From assembly GCF_016785185.1 (NCBI RefSeq), contig NZ_JAEKDY010000052.1: DNA of 21,781 nucleotides. One strand, given 5' to 3'. This document shows, in pieces, positions 1-8,276 of the stretch. This stretch comes from Heyndrickxia sporothermodurans (GTDB taxonomy: Bacteria > Bacillota > Bacilli > Bacillales > Bacillaceae_C). Both the position numbers and the translations under genes were made by a program. Under the pieces are notes generated by a model. It had not been told where the DNA came from. It worked only from the letters and a program-made list of their open reading frames with translations, and did not search any database. How positions within the stretch are numbered: position 1 is the stretch's first letter; the number at the start of each line of letters is the position of its first letter.

Positions 1-50
1 TAACTTTATTTTATCAGAAGTGATCCTTATTTTTATTCAAAAAATAATCA

Positions 51-94
51 AAGCCGGTGAAATTTTACTCGTCGTAAAAATTCACCGGCTTTTT
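51..94. terminator. Rho-independent terminator of an unseen upstream gene
   Basis: Two 18-nt arms (51-68 and 74-91) pair with a single mismatch around a 5-nt loop and are followed by a T run. The stem is GC-rich at its base. It isolates the germination operon from whatever lies to the left of the window; no coding sequence is visible in positions 1-50. Confidence 0.85.
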
Positions 95-101
95 CATCTC
101 A

Positions 102-128
102 GAGGTGGGTTTTGTCCCAGCCTCTTTT
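102..128 (+). terminator. Second hairpin with T run, possible back-up terminator
   Basis: GAGGTGGG (102-109) pairs with CCCA-G-CCTC (116-124) across a 6-nt loop, with one bulged G, followed by TTTT. It directly follows the stronger hairpin at 51-94 and may be a tandem terminator. The remaining bases up to the germination operon (129-235) are AT-rich and must hold the operon promoter. A CATATTC near 155-161 resembles a forespore-sigma -10 box, but no convincing -35 partner was found. Confidence 0.5.
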
Positions 129-235
129 ATTAATATATTTATTGCACCAATTTACATATTCACCCGATATTTGGTAACAATACGTCACGTAGGTACATCC
201 CATCAAATCAATTTCCTACAAATCGGGGGATTATT

Positions 236-1756
236 ATGGATTTCTTTAAAAAAAGGAATGCGTTAAGACAGCAAAGGAAAAAAGAAAAAGAGCGACAAAA
301 AAAAGAAGCTCAGCAAAATGAAGCTCCTAAACCTAAATCACAGGATGTAAAAGAAGCTAAATATATAAATAGCAGGACAGGAATGGAGTTTTCCTTAACT
401 TTTGTATCGACACTAATAGATGAAGAGATTATTCAAAAGGATATATTGCCAGATTTACTAGAAGGCGATTTTGCAACGATCGGAGACATTTCAAAACTCC
501 TTCCTGTTGCTGATGTAGAAATAACAACAGACATGTCAAAAGTAAATCAGAAAATGTATAACGGCTATGTTTTATTACAAGTTGAAACAGACGAAGGTAA
601 ATATGCGTTTATTTCTGCGCAAAAAGAAATTACAAGAACTTTAAGTGCTCCTGAAATCGAATTTAGTGTAATTGGTCCAAAAGAAGCATTTGTTGAAGCG
701 CTTGATCAAAATTTAAACTTAATTAGAAAGCGTCTTCCAATACCTGAATTAATTATTGAGGAACTAACAGTAGGAAAATTATCAAAAACAAAAGTTGCCA
801 TTCTTTATATTGACCAAATTGTTGACATGACAAATGTTCAAACAATTAAACAGAGAATTGATGTACTAGATTTTGATATGATCAGCGATAGCTCATTCAT
901 AGAACAGCTTTTAGCGGATAATCATTCATCACCCTTTCCGCAATTTTTGGATACAGAACGACCCGACCGTGCTGCAAGCGTATTAGGTCAAGGTAAAGTT
1001 GTGTTAATCGTCGACGGGTCTCCCCATGCATTAATTGGTCCAACGACGTTTGTGGAATTTTTTGTATCCTTTGAGGATTATTATTTAAACTGGATTATCG
1101 CCACTTTTTTCAGATTACTACGTGTTTTTTCAGTAACCTTTTCGATTTTAGTAACCCCCTTATATGTGGCAGCGTTGACCTATCATTATCAAATGGTGCC
1201 AAGGGCTGTAATGGCAACCCTAATTAGTTCCAGACAAGGGGTTCCGTTGCCGCCAATACTAGAAGCGTTAGTTCTGGAAATTACAATTGAGCTTTTAAGA
1301 GAAGCAGGGGCAAGACTACCTACAAAAATCGGCCAAACAATCGGTATCGTGGGCGGGATCGTTATTGGAACTGCCTCCGTTGAAGCTGGTCTTACAAGTA
1401 ATGTTTTATTAATCTTTGTTGCATTAGCTGCACTGGCTTCCTTTACGACGCCTGTTTATAAAATTGGTAATACGATTCGTTTTATTCGTTTTCCATTTTT
1501 AATTTTTGCACAGATGTGGGGATTACTCGGAATCGTCTTTTGTTTTTGCATATTACTGACACATCTCATTCGATTAACTTCTTTAGGAAGGCCGTATTTC
1601 GAACCGCTTTATCCACCTAGGATAAAGGATATTAAAGATACGATTATTCGTTTAGGCTTTAATAAAAATGCGAAACGTCCTCAATTTTTACGAACACAAG
1701 ACACTGTTCGTTTTCCTCCAAAGGACGCGAAACGAAAATTAGATATCGATGAATAA
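236..1756 (+). CDS. Spore germination protein, GerA family subunit A (GerXA)
   Basis: This is the A subunit of a GerA-type nutrient germinant receptor, which sits in the spore inner membrane and starts germination on binding a small molecule. It has 506 residues, the normal length. A lysine/glutamine-rich N-terminal tail (residues 1-45) leads into the soluble region, which has the family landmark LIRKR (163-167) and ends in an ERPD motif (241-244). A C-terminal membrane domain (about 285-445) follows, with the family signatures REAGARLP (355-362) and GQTIGIVGG (366-374). The ATG is preceded by CGGGGGA at good distance. It is the first gene of an A-B-C operon. The ligand cannot be read from the sequence. 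It resembles the YfkQ/YndD branch rather than GerAA itself, but that assignment is tentative. Because the B partner is interrupted, the receptor may be non-functional. Confidence 0.93.
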   Translation: MDFFKKRNALRQQRKKEKERQKKEAQQNEAPKPKSQDVKEAKYINSRTGMEFSLTFVSTLIDEEIIQKDILPDLLEGDFATIGDISKLLPVADVEITTDMSKVNQKMYNGYVLLQVETDEGKYAFISAQKEITRTLSAPEIEFSVIGPKEAFVEALDQNLNLIRKRLPIPELIIEELTVGKLSKTKVAILYIDQIVDMTNVQTIKQRIDVLDFDMISDSSFIEQLLADNHSSPFPQFLDTERPDRAASVLGQGKVVLIVDGSPHALIGPTTFVEFFVSFEDYYLNWIIATFFRLLRVFSVTFSILVTPLYVAALTYHYQMVPRAVMATLISSRQGVPLPPILEALVLEITIELLREAGARLPTKIGQTIGIVGGIVIGTASVEAGLTSNVLLIFVALAALASFTTPVYKIGNTIRFIRFPFLIFAQMWGLLGIVFCFCILLTHLIRLTSLGRPYFEPLYPPRIKDIKDTIIRLGFNKNAKRPQFLRTQDTVRFPPKDAKRKLDIDE

Positions 1757-1824
1757 ATAATTATTACTTATTTATTTTTCCCAACAAGCACACCACCAAA
1801 AAGACTACTTTCGGAGGTTTAACT

Positions 1825-2913
1825 ATGCAGTCTGTACCTGAAAACCGAAAAATTTCTCCCTCTCTCGTCTTTTTCGCTATTTCCTCCGTACAAATAGGTG
1901 TAGGTGCGTTAGGTTTTCAAAGAATTATTGCAAAAACAGCCGGATATGACGCTTGGATTTCCGTCATAATCGCAGGTCTAGCGACAAATATGATTATGTG
2001 GATTATGTATAAGATCGTCGAACTAGGAAAAGAGGACCTAGGGGAAAATCATCGATATGTGTTCGGAAAATGGATTGGGGGAATATTTAATACGTTTTTC
2101 ATTTTTTATTTTATTTCTTTCATTATCATCGTCCTTCGTACTTATATCGAAATTGTTCAAGTTTGGATGTTTCCTGATCTGAATGTCTTTATGTTTGCAC
2201 TATTTTTTCTCGTGCTTTGTATCTATATTGTTAGAGGAGGCTTTCGAACTGTAGTTGGTATTGCTTTTTTTGGTGTTGTACTCCCTTCATATTTAATTAT
2301 TTTATTTGGGTTTACGATTCCATATGCTGATTTTCACCATTTTTTCCCAATATTTGATCATTCATTAAAAGATTTAATTATCGCCTCAAAACAAATGTCA
2401 CTAACATATATGGGATATGAATCGTTCCTTATTTATTATCCCTTTATAAAAGAGAAGCAAAAGTCGAAAAAGTGAGCTCACATTGCATTGTTATCTTCAA
2501 CTGCCCTCTATCTTTATACGACTCTCATTTCTTTTGGGTACTATAGTGAGGGACAACTTCAAAAAGAGGTTTGGGCAACATTGACAACGTGGAAAATTGT
2601 TCATCTTCCCGTTGTAGAACGCTTCGAATATGTTGGAATTGCCAATTGGTGTTTAATTATTTTACCAAATGCTTGTCTAGCTTTATGGTGTGCCACTCGA
2701 TTGCTTAAACAAACGTATCTGCTCCCCCAAAGAATTGGTGTTTATCTTGTGGGGGCTATTGCTGTATGTATTATTCCAATTTTTGATACACGCCAAGAAA
2801 TAAATTTATTAAATGCTCTATTAGGTGATTTTGGATTCATTGTTAATTTTATTTACCTCCCATTATTGCTAATCCTTATATGGATGGTGAAGAAGGTGAA
2901 GAAGAAAACATGA
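1825..2913 (+). pseudogene. Spore germination protein, GerA family subunit B (GerXB), interrupted by an in-frame TGA
   Basis: The B subunit is a multi-spanning membrane protein of the amino-acid permease (APC) superfamily, thought to form the ligand-binding part of the receptor. Read through, this frame gives 362 codons, the expected length. It is split by TGA at 2473-2475 into a 216-residue N-terminal part and a C-terminal part. The frame is unchanged across the stop, and the family-like sequence continues at once (KSKK-stop-AHIALLSS, then YYSEGQL and ERFEYVGIANW). A single G-to-A change from TGG (Trp) would explain it. The second part has only a TTG at 2488 and no ribosome binding site, so independent restart looks unlikely. 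GGAGGT precedes the ATG at 1825. The reading-frame end overlaps gerXC by ATGA, so translational coupling to the C gene would also suffer. A sequencing error or low-level UGA readthrough cannot be excluded. Confidence 0.88.
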
Positions 2914-3968
2914 AAAAATATTTATTCATTTTATTGGTTTTTCCGCTACTAACCAGCTGTGTTCAGCACCAAGTAATTGACAAGTTGAACATCGAAACCG
3001 CACAAGGCTATGATTTAGCGGAAAATAATCACTTAAGAGGAACTCTTCTTTTTGTGAAATATTTGCCGGACAAAACGGTGCAAAATCGAACACTATCGGC
3101 CACCGCAAAAACGAGTCAAGATGTGCTTACTGATTTAGAAAGACGATCAAGTGATCCGCTTGTAACCGGCGGGGTCGGGGTCGTTTTATTCGGCGAGGAA
3201 TTAGCTAAACACGGATTTGTCAAACTTGTTGATTCATTACAACGTGATCCTAATATTGGTTCACGACTATTTGTAGCGATTGCAGAGGGGAGAGCCGAGG
3301 ATATGTTGAATGGGAATTATGGTTTTGAAGGGAATAGTACTTATATTCACGATTTACTTACACATAATATGAAAAATCGCGATATTCCAAAGGTAAACCT
3401 CCATTTATTTGCCTCTTTTTACGCCGAAAAAGGACGGGATGCTTATTTACCTGTTCTCGAAAAAGTGAGTGATACAGATATAAATATCTCCGGAATGGCG
3501 ATTTTTAAAAATAATAAAATAGTAAAAAAAGTAGATGAGAAAAATCTATTTCATTTTAAATTATTAGTTGATAAGCATAGTGAAGGAACAAAAACAGTAA
3601 AAATTGGGAAATATAATGCTGTCGTACGCAGTATTCGTTCTAAAAATAAAATAAAGATAAAGAAAAATCCACTTGAAGCGATTGTATATATAAAAGTAAA
3701 TGCGATCGTACGAGAATACTCCGGCAGAAAAGTGACAACAAAAGTTGTAAAAACGTTAGAAAAGCACATGGAAGAGGATATTAAAAAGGAATGTCTCCAT
3801 ATGTTAAAAGATTTCCAAAGACATGGCATTGATCCTGTTGGATTCGGACTTCGTGTTAAAAATAATACAAGAAACTTTAATTTCAATAAATGGGAAGATG
3901 AATATAAAACAATGAAAATAAAGATCAAGCCAAAGGTTACCATTATGGAAAGTGGAACCGTACAATAG
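2910..3968 (+). CDS. Spore germination lipoprotein, GerA family subunit C (GerXC)
   Basis: GerC subunits are lipoproteins on the outer face of the spore inner membrane that complete the A/B/C germinant receptor. The start at 2910 overlaps the B stop as ATGA and follows AAGGTGA with about 10 nt spacing. It yields a clean lipoprotein signal: two lysines, a hydrophobic stretch and the lipobox LLTSC, with Cys17 as the lipidated residue. A start at 2880 would add ten acidic residues in front of the signal peptide and is rejected. The mature part (352 residues in total) has the Ger(x)C features SSDPLVTGGVGVVLFGEELA near the first third and a lysine-rich C-terminal domain. This gene is intact, in contrast to its B partner. 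Confidence 0.92.
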   Translation: MKKYLFILLVFPLLTSCVQHQVIDKLNIETAQGYDLAENNHLRGTLLFVKYLPDKTVQNRTLSATAKTSQDVLTDLERRSSDPLVTGGVGVVLFGEELAKHGFVKLVDSLQRDPNIGSRLFVAIAEGRAEDMLNGNYGFEGNSTYIHDLLTHNMKNRDIPKVNLHLFASFYAEKGRDAYLPVLEKVSDTDINISGMAIFKNNKIVKKVDEKNLFHFKLLVDKHSEGTKTVKIGKYNAVVRSIRSKNKIKIKKNPLEAIVYIKVNAIVREYSGRKVTTKVVKTLEKHMEEDIKKECLHMLKDFQRHGIDPVGFGLRVKNNTRNFNFNKWEDEYKTMKIKIKPKVTIMESGTVQ

Positions 3969-3971
3969 TTT

Positions 3972-4018
3972 AAAAAAAGCTTCCGGAAAAAACAATAGTT
4001 TTCTCCGAAAGCTTTTTT
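3972..4018. terminator. Bidirectional terminator between gerXC and the SEDS gene
   Basis: AAAAAAGCTTCCGGA... and ...TCCGAAAGCTTTTTT form a hairpin with two internal mismatches. A-rich and T-rich flanks on the two sides let it work in both directions. It overlaps the stop codon region of the convergent leftward gene that ends at 4017. Confidence 0.85.
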
Positions 4019-5189
4019 ACTTTTCTGTACCAAACATATATTTTTTATAGTGATAGCGTATGGAAAAGATGAGACCAATAGCAAGCATATTTCCCATTAA
4101 CGAACTTCCCCCATAACTAATAAACGGTAAAGGAATACCCGTTATTGGCAGCAGCCCAATCGTCATTCCGATATTTTCAAACACATGAAAAGTTATCATC
4201 GCGATTACCCCAGCACAAATATAGGAATAAAAGTTATTTTTCGTTTCTAAGCTGGCTTTTGTAATATGGTAAATCAACATAAAAAATAAGCTGACAACAA
4301 CACTTGCACCGATAAATCCAAAATTTTCACCAATCATACTAAAAATAAAATCGGTCTGTCTCTCAGGTATATCAACTTCACTAATGTTAAAGCCTTTTCC
4401 GAGTGTTTGTCCGGAACCAATGGCAAGTAGCGAATTGATTAACTGATATCCTGAATCACTTTTATATTTATACGGATCAAGCCATGAATAAATACGATTA
4501 AATTGATAAGGTTTAACATGTAAATATTTTTCTAAAATTTGAGGCATCCAAATAACGAAATAAAGGATGATACCAGCTAATAAACCACCACCACCAAAAA
4601 TCGGCAGCAGTAATTTCCAAGTAATCCCTGATACAAAGATGATTCCTAATAAAATCGAAACAATTACTAAAGATGTTCCTAAATCAGGCTGTTGCATAAT
4701 TAAAGCCAATGGCAATGCGGCAACTAAGCCTAGTTTAATTAACAACCAAAAATCCGTCTTGACTGTCTTAATAAGATATTTATCATGATGATCAACAATC
4801 GTTCGTGCTAATGCGATTATAACGAAAACTTTCACGACCTCCGAAGGCTGAAAGGTTCCCATAAACGGCACGGTAAACCAACTTTTTTGCCCCTTTGTTA
4901 CATGGGCAATACTTTCAGGAGCAATAATTAGAAATCCTAACAAAACAATTCCGAATGCGTAAAGATACCATGATAACTTTTTTAGTTGATCAGAATCAAA
5001 ATGGATGGTCACAGCAATAATACAAACGCCAACTACATACCAGATGACCTGTTTTACTAAGTAATTTTCATCTAATTGTCCAGCTTTTTGTGCACCGTAG
5101 ATAGAGATTAAACTAACTAAGCACATTAGCATAAGTGTCAACACAAGACCATAATCTATTTTTGAAGTTTTTCCTTTTTGCGAAGTCAT
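4017..5189 (-). CDS. SEDS-family peptidoglycan glycosyltransferase, RodA/FtsW type
   Basis: SEDS proteins polymerise lipid II into glycan strands in the cytoplasmic membrane, usually with a class B penicillin-binding protein. This 390-residue protein has about ten hydrophobic segments. The family motifs are QQPDLGTSL (166-174), the loop RIYSWLDPYKYKSDSGYQL (232-250), PERQTDFIF (275-283) and the C-terminal GIPLPFISYGGSS (351-363). Asp280 in TDFIF aligns with the catalytic Asp of RodA (Asp280 in B. subtilis, by my recollection of that work). The ATG follows AGGAGACGAGG. RodA, FtsW and the sporulation paralogue SpoVE cannot be told apart with certainty; the overall sequence leans to RodA. No PBP gene is adjacent, and the gene looks monocistronic. 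Confidence 0.9.
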   Translation of the reverse strand: MTSQKGKTSKIDYGLVLTLMLMCLVSLISIYGAQKAGQLDENYLVKQVIWYVVGVCIIAVTIHFDSDQLKKLSWYLYAFGIVLLGFLIIAPESIAHVTKGQKSWFTVPFMGTFQPSEVVKVFVIIALARTIVDHHDKYLIKTVKTDFWLLIKLGLVAALPLALIMQQPDLGTSLVIVSILLGIIFVSGITWKLLLPIFGGGGLLAGIILYFVIWMPQILEKYLHVKPYQFNRIYSWLDPYKYKSDSGYQLINSLLAIGSGQTLGKGFNISEVDIPERQTDFIFSMIGENFGFIGASVVVSLFFMLIYHITKASLETKNNFYSYICAGVIAMITFHVFENIGMTIGLLPITGIPLPFISYGGSSLMGNMLAIGLIFSIRYHYKKYMFGTEK

Positions 5190-5243
5190 ACTATCCTCGT
5201 CTCCTAAGTAAATCTAAAAAAGTCATTAAAAACACATACTACC

Positions 5244-5271
5244 ATTATACTGAATCATGTCAATGGGACAA
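5244..5271 (-). promoter_or_regulatory. Candidate SigA promoter for the SEDS gene
   Basis: On the minus strand, TTGTCC (5271-5266) is followed after 16 nt by a perfect TATAAT (5249-5244), about 55 nt before the start codon. An imperfect inverted repeat, GGGACAAA/TTTGTTCC (5265-5287), overlaps the -35 region. Confidence 0.5.
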
Positions 5272-5343
5272 AGAAACAATTTGTTCCAAGAATACTATTG
5301 TATATTATAATCAGCTTGCAGCCAACTAACATAAGCTAAATCA

Positions 5344-5372
5344 TTGTATGAAATCGCAACTATCTATACAAT
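5344..5372 (+). promoter_or_regulatory. Candidate promoter for the thioredoxin-like gene
   Basis: TTGTAT (5344-5349), a 17-nt spacer and TACAAT (5367-5372) lie about 40 nt upstream of the start codon. The -10 box matches five of six consensus bases; the -35 box is weak. Confidence 0.4.
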
Positions 5373-5413
5373 ACTAATAGTACAAAAAACATGGTCAAAT
5401 GGAGGTAATATTC

Positions 5414-5734
5414 ATGGAAGAGATTAAGACTCTTGAAGATTTTGAAGCAGCTATATCAGGCTCTAATCCAGTCATCGTTAAGTTTTATGCTGGATGGTGT
5501 CCGGATTGTACACGACTAAATATGTTCATTGACGACATTATCAATGATTATGGCCAATATAAATGGTATGAAATTAATCGAGATAATTTCCCTGAGTTAG
5601 CTGAAAAATATAATGTTATGGGAATCCCAAGTTTATTAATTTATCAAAACGGAGAAAAAACTCATCATCTTCATAGTGCTAATGCGAAAAGCCCTGAGCA
5701 GGTGAGAGAATTTCTAGATGGTGCTGGCTACTAA
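5414..5734 (+). CDS. Thioredoxin-like protein with a CPDC active site
   Basis: A 106-residue single-domain thioredoxin fold protein, presumably a cytoplasmic thiol-disulfide oxidoreductase. The redox motif GWCPDC places the cysteines at 29 and 32, and the conserved cis-proline is in MGIPSLL (Pro72). The two residues between the cysteines are PD, unlike the GP of classical thioredoxin, so this is a thioredoxin-like protein of the YdbP/YtpP kind rather than TrxA. The start at 5414 is chosen because GGAGGT lies 8 nt upstream; an in-frame ATG at 5399 overlaps that ribosome binding site and is rejected. It is monocistronic, with its own promoter and terminator. No signal peptide is seen. Confidence 0.88.
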   Translation: MEEIKTLEDFEAAISGSNPVIVKFYAGWCPDCTRLNMFIDDIINDYGQYKWYEINRDNFPELAEKYNVMGIPSLLIYQNGEKTHHLHSANAKSPEQVREFLDGAGY

Positions 5735-5737
5735 AGA

Positions 5738-5786
5738 GCAAAAGGGGTTGTCTGGAAAGCAAAGCATCAGACAACCCCCTTTTTTA
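5738..5786. terminator. Bidirectional terminator between the thioredoxin-like and YjcZ genes
   Basis: AAAGGGGTTGTCTG pairs with CAGACAACCCCCTTTTTT around a loop of about 13 nt. It ends the rightward thioredoxin-like gene, and its A/T flanks also suit the convergent small gene ending at 5800. Confidence 0.88.
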
Positions 5787-5799
5787 CTCCATCATTTCA

Positions 5800-5937
5800 T
5801 TAGATACAAACAGCTGCACCTACAATAATAAGCAGGATAAATAGGACTACGATTAACGCAAAATTAAATGGTGGTCGTGCAACAGGCTGGACCACATGAT
5901 GTCGGCACCACGGAGCTCCTCCAAAACCAAAACCCAT
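5800..5937 (-). CDS. YjcZ-family sporulation peptide (45 aa)
   Basis: A very small protein with a glycine-rich head (MGFGFGG), a short polar middle (WCRHHVVQPVARPP) and a C-terminal hydrophobic helix, FALIVVLFILLIIVGAAVCI. That helix is the signature of the YjcZ family of small sporulation-associated membrane peptides. The start at 5937 is set by GGAGGAGATAAAG directly upstream; an ORF start further upstream at 6015 lacks one and would bury the ribosome binding site inside the gene. The family's molecular role is not established; members are generally linked to the spore. A CATA-containing AT-rich stretch upstream could be a sporulation-sigma promoter, but no full match was found. Confidence 0.85.
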   Translation of the reverse strand: MGFGFGGAPWCRHHVVQPVARPPFNFALIVVLFILLIIVGAAVCI

Positions 5938-6096
5938 CTTTATCTCCTCCTTTCCATTTTCGTTGAATAGAAATTTTTTTCCTAACAACGTCACTAACAT
6001 CATATGTACATACACTTTTGTTGGAAAGGCATAAGTCTAAGAGAGATTGGAATTATGGTAGAAGAATTAAACATACCCTTTATTCTGAGAAATATT

Positions 6097-6122
6097 TCAA
6101 AAAACCCATCGAATTAGATGGG
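6097..6122 (-). terminator. Terminator of the CotF-family gene
   Basis: On the minus strand CCCATC, a 6-nt loop TAATTC and GATGGG are followed at once by TTTTTT. It lies 11 nt past the stop codon of the leftward coat-protein gene. Confidence 0.8.
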
Positions 6123-6132
6123 CCCGGATTAA

Positions 6133-6612
6133 TTAATATTTCATGGATAACGCTTTTTGGACATTATTTGTATCATGTTCCAATAATGTGTGTAGATCGT
6201 ATGCAGGATACAACCCTTTTCTATGCATATATTCAAATACCCTCGTATGCCACTTAATACTATTATTTAAATGTTTAGTAAAGATTGCTTTTAATTCAGG
6301 TGTAGCTGTTTCTGTAATTGCTGCGGCATATGTTTTAACTGATGTTTTCGCTGCACCTAACAAATTCCCGGCAAAGAATCCGGTTTCATCTTGACGTATT
6401 AGGTCCATTCTAGGTGAAGGAGCTTTTTTCACAAATGGAACAAGTTCTTTTAAGTTTTTTTCAATCGAACGAATGGATGATACGTACAAATCATTAAGTT
6501 CCGGATCTGTCACTTTTTTCACTGACTTTTTTAAATGCATTAAACAGTTTGCCTGTAAGGCCATTAATTCATGCAATTCAAGTGTTTCATGCCAAGCTAA
6601 TTGTCTTGCCAT
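6133..6612 (-). CDS. Spore coat protein, CotF family
   Basis: A 159-residue, alpha-helical soluble protein matching the Coat_F family, whose members are made late in sporulation and found in the coat. The N-terminal signature is LAWHETLELHELMALQANCL (5-24), and the C-terminal one is YMHRKGLYPAYDL, with a conserved His-Arg-Lys-Gly-Leu-Tyr-Pro core. The fold resembles ferritin-like four-helix bundles. GGAGGGGG sits about 6 nt before the ATG at 6612. The gene follows the phospholipase D-like gene by 91 nt on the same strand with no terminator between, so readthrough is possible, and it has its own terminator. No obvious defects. Bacillus genomes carry several paralogues, so no symbol is given. 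Confidence 0.85.
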   Translation of the reverse strand: MARQLAWHETLELHELMALQANCLMHLKKSVKKVTDPELNDLYVSSIRSIEKNLKELVPFVKKAPSPRMDLIRQDETGFFAGNLLGAAKTSVKTYAAAITETATPELKAIFTKHLNNSIKWHTRVFEYMHRKGLYPAYDLHTLLEHDTNNVQKALSMKY

Positions 6613-6703
6613 CAGTATCCCCCTCCTATTTCAAATCGCTTATAGTTTATTCATAATAGGCGAAAATGGAAGGTTATCCTTGGGAAAATGGGCTTAACGC
6701 TAG

Positions 6704-8131
6704 TCAATACGTTGTCAAATGCAATAATTTTTGCAATCGATACACACCATTTTGTAAAAAAATAAGTTTGCCTTGAAACTTAGATAACTCCAATGTATAT
6801 TTGGCATCCCGATTTGTCCAAATTCGCTGAAAATAGCGGTCAACTTTACCAACTAATTTTGCTTCAATCGGTGCTGTTATCTTCACGTCTGTCTCAAGAT
6901 TATAATCGGCCAAGTTTCGTAAAGTGAGATTGGTGGAGCCACTAAAGATTTGGGCATGCTTTCGTTTCTTTATATATATTAGCTTTGCATGATACTGTTC
7001 TTTACCTGTGTTATACCATCGAATATGAATCTTTCCTTTAGATTTCTTGTTTAGCTCCCTGGCAACAGGTCGATTCGGTAGGCCCGATTTTTTATTTCCA
7101 AAGGCATTTTCATTTGGATCCAAAATTAATTTAATATTTACTCCTCTATCAGCGGCTTTGAGCAAGGAATGGATTATTTTTCGATCCGCAATATAGAACA
7201 TTCCCATCCATAATTCATCCCCTGGGTTTGTTTGATTGATTGCTTTTAAAATATGCTTAAATACTTTTCCCTCTGTTAATAGTTGGACTTCATATTCTCC
7301 TTTTTTTCCATCCTTTGATGAATAGGTCGGTAGCTTTGGTCCGTTTGAAAGATCGACTGCTGCTTGTTCGGATAGTAGTAAATCTTTAATTACAGGTCCT
7401 TTGATTTCAATTGCATGATTAGAAAAATATGCACTAGCATCATGGGGATTGCCTGATAAAATAAATGCGGATTTTTCTGTCGCAAATGTTTTTCGATGAT
7501 TGGCCTTAATATTTAATAATTCCAAGTACGATCGGATGGTCATATGCGGTGCGGTATCTGCCATCGCATTAGGTATCCACCCCTTCCCTGATTGACCAAA
7601 TGGGCGAATGAACATTCTCCAAACAGCGGAGTATAGAGGAGTTGAGTCTCGTAAAGGATCTAAATTCGTCATCACTACCTCTATCCCATTTCGTTTCATT
7701 TCTTCTAGTTCCTTTGATTTATGTGATCCATAGGATGTATTGATATCATCGGTAATTACGATGATTCGCATATTTGGTTTTTCTCTTTTCTTACGAATGA
7801 GTCTTTGCGCCATGCTTTCGCTTAAAGGTGGAAAATTCAAATCATGATCATAGTAGCTATTAAAAAGGAAAAAATCGCAAACAATAAATTTCTGAGCCTG
7901 CTCAATGACTTCAAAGATACGAGGGAAGATTTCTTGCTCTATTTGCAGATGCCCCCCTTTTTGATAGGTTAAATCAGTTAAAAAGGAAATGTCATCTTCT
8001 GATACATGATGTATTTGACCTTCATAGGAAATTCCTTTCGGAAGAGGTTTATATACGTGATAAAGAATGGTGCTAACGTAAACAAGAAAAAATAGGAATA
8101 AAAGAAAAAAAAGAACTTTCTTCTTTGTCAC
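6704..8131 (-). CDS. Membrane-anchored phospholipase D-like protein
   Basis: A 475-residue protein with one N-terminal membrane helix (about 5-25) and two phospholipase D repeats. The first active-site motif is NHRKTFATE (His212, Lys214), followed by LSGNP; the second is YHAKLIYIK (His381, Lys383), followed by SGSTNLT. Both keep the catalytic His and Lys. The acidic position of HxKxxxxD is Glu219 in the first and lysine in the second, so the motifs depart from classical cardiolipin synthase. The likely substrate is a phosphodiester, perhaps a phospholipid; the exact reaction is unknown. Translation starts at GTG (8131), preceded by GAGGAGG; the usual two N-terminal helices of ClsA are absent. 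It sits upstream of a coat-protein gene, which hints at, but does not prove, a spore or envelope role. Confidence 0.8.
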   Translation of the reverse strand: MTKKKVLFFLLFLFFLVYVSTILYHVYKPLPKGISYEGQIHHVSEDDISFLTDLTYQKGGHLQIEQEIFPRIFEVIEQAQKFIVCDFFLFNSYYDHDLNFPPLSESMAQRLIRKKREKPNMRIIVITDDINTSYGSHKSKELEEMKRNGIEVVMTNLDPLRDSTPLYSAVWRMFIRPFGQSGKGWIPNAMADTAPHMTIRSYLELLNIKANHRKTFATEKSAFILSGNPHDASAYFSNHAIEIKGPVIKDLLLSEQAAVDLSNGPKLPTYSSKDGKKGEYEVQLLTEGKVFKHILKAINQTNPGDELWMGMFYIADRKIIHSLLKAADRGVNIKLILDPNENAFGNKKSGLPNRPVARELNKKSKGKIHIRWYNTGKEQYHAKLIYIKKRKHAQIFSGSTNLTLRNLADYNLETDVKITAPIEAKLVGKVDRYFQRIWTNRDAKYTLELSKFQGKLIFLQNGVYRLQKLLHLTTY

Positions 8132-8213
8132 CGGTAGCCCTCCTCACCTCGGTCATTACCTTAGTTTTCCCGAAAATGAAACGGTTATAACATGTCCCCT
8201 AGTAGGGTTATTG

Positions 8214-8238
8214 GTTTACTATTAAACAAGATGGGTAT
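8214..8238 (+). promoter_or_regulatory. SigB-type general-stress promoter
   Basis: GTTTAC (8214-8219), a 13-nt spacer and GGGTAT (8233-8238) match the SigB consensus GTTTAA-N12-14-GGGTAT at 11 of 12 positions. It lies 38 nt upstream of the start codon of the small membrane protein at 8277. A short palindrome, CCCTAGTAGGG (8197-8207), lies just upstream of the -35 box. Confidence 0.75.
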
Positions 8239-8276
8239 TCTAACAGTAATAAAAAAACATGAAAGGTGAGCTACAT

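Noticed and set aside
2488..2913. Separate 141-aa gene after the gerXB stop
   Set aside because: It is in the same frame as gerXB, begins at a TTG without a ribosome binding site and is clearly the C-terminal half of the same family protein.
3551..4084. 177-aa minus-strand ORF
   Set aside because: It is antisense to gerXC and runs across the terminator into the SEDS gene; no ribosome binding site or family resemblance.
6018..6257. 79-aa plus-strand ORF
   Set aside because: It overlaps the CotF-family gene and its terminator on the other strand, and the translation looks like chance sequence.
6704..8131. Canonical cardiolipin synthase
   Set aside because: Only one N-terminal helix is present and both HKD motifs lack the aspartate, so a general phospholipase D-like call is safer.
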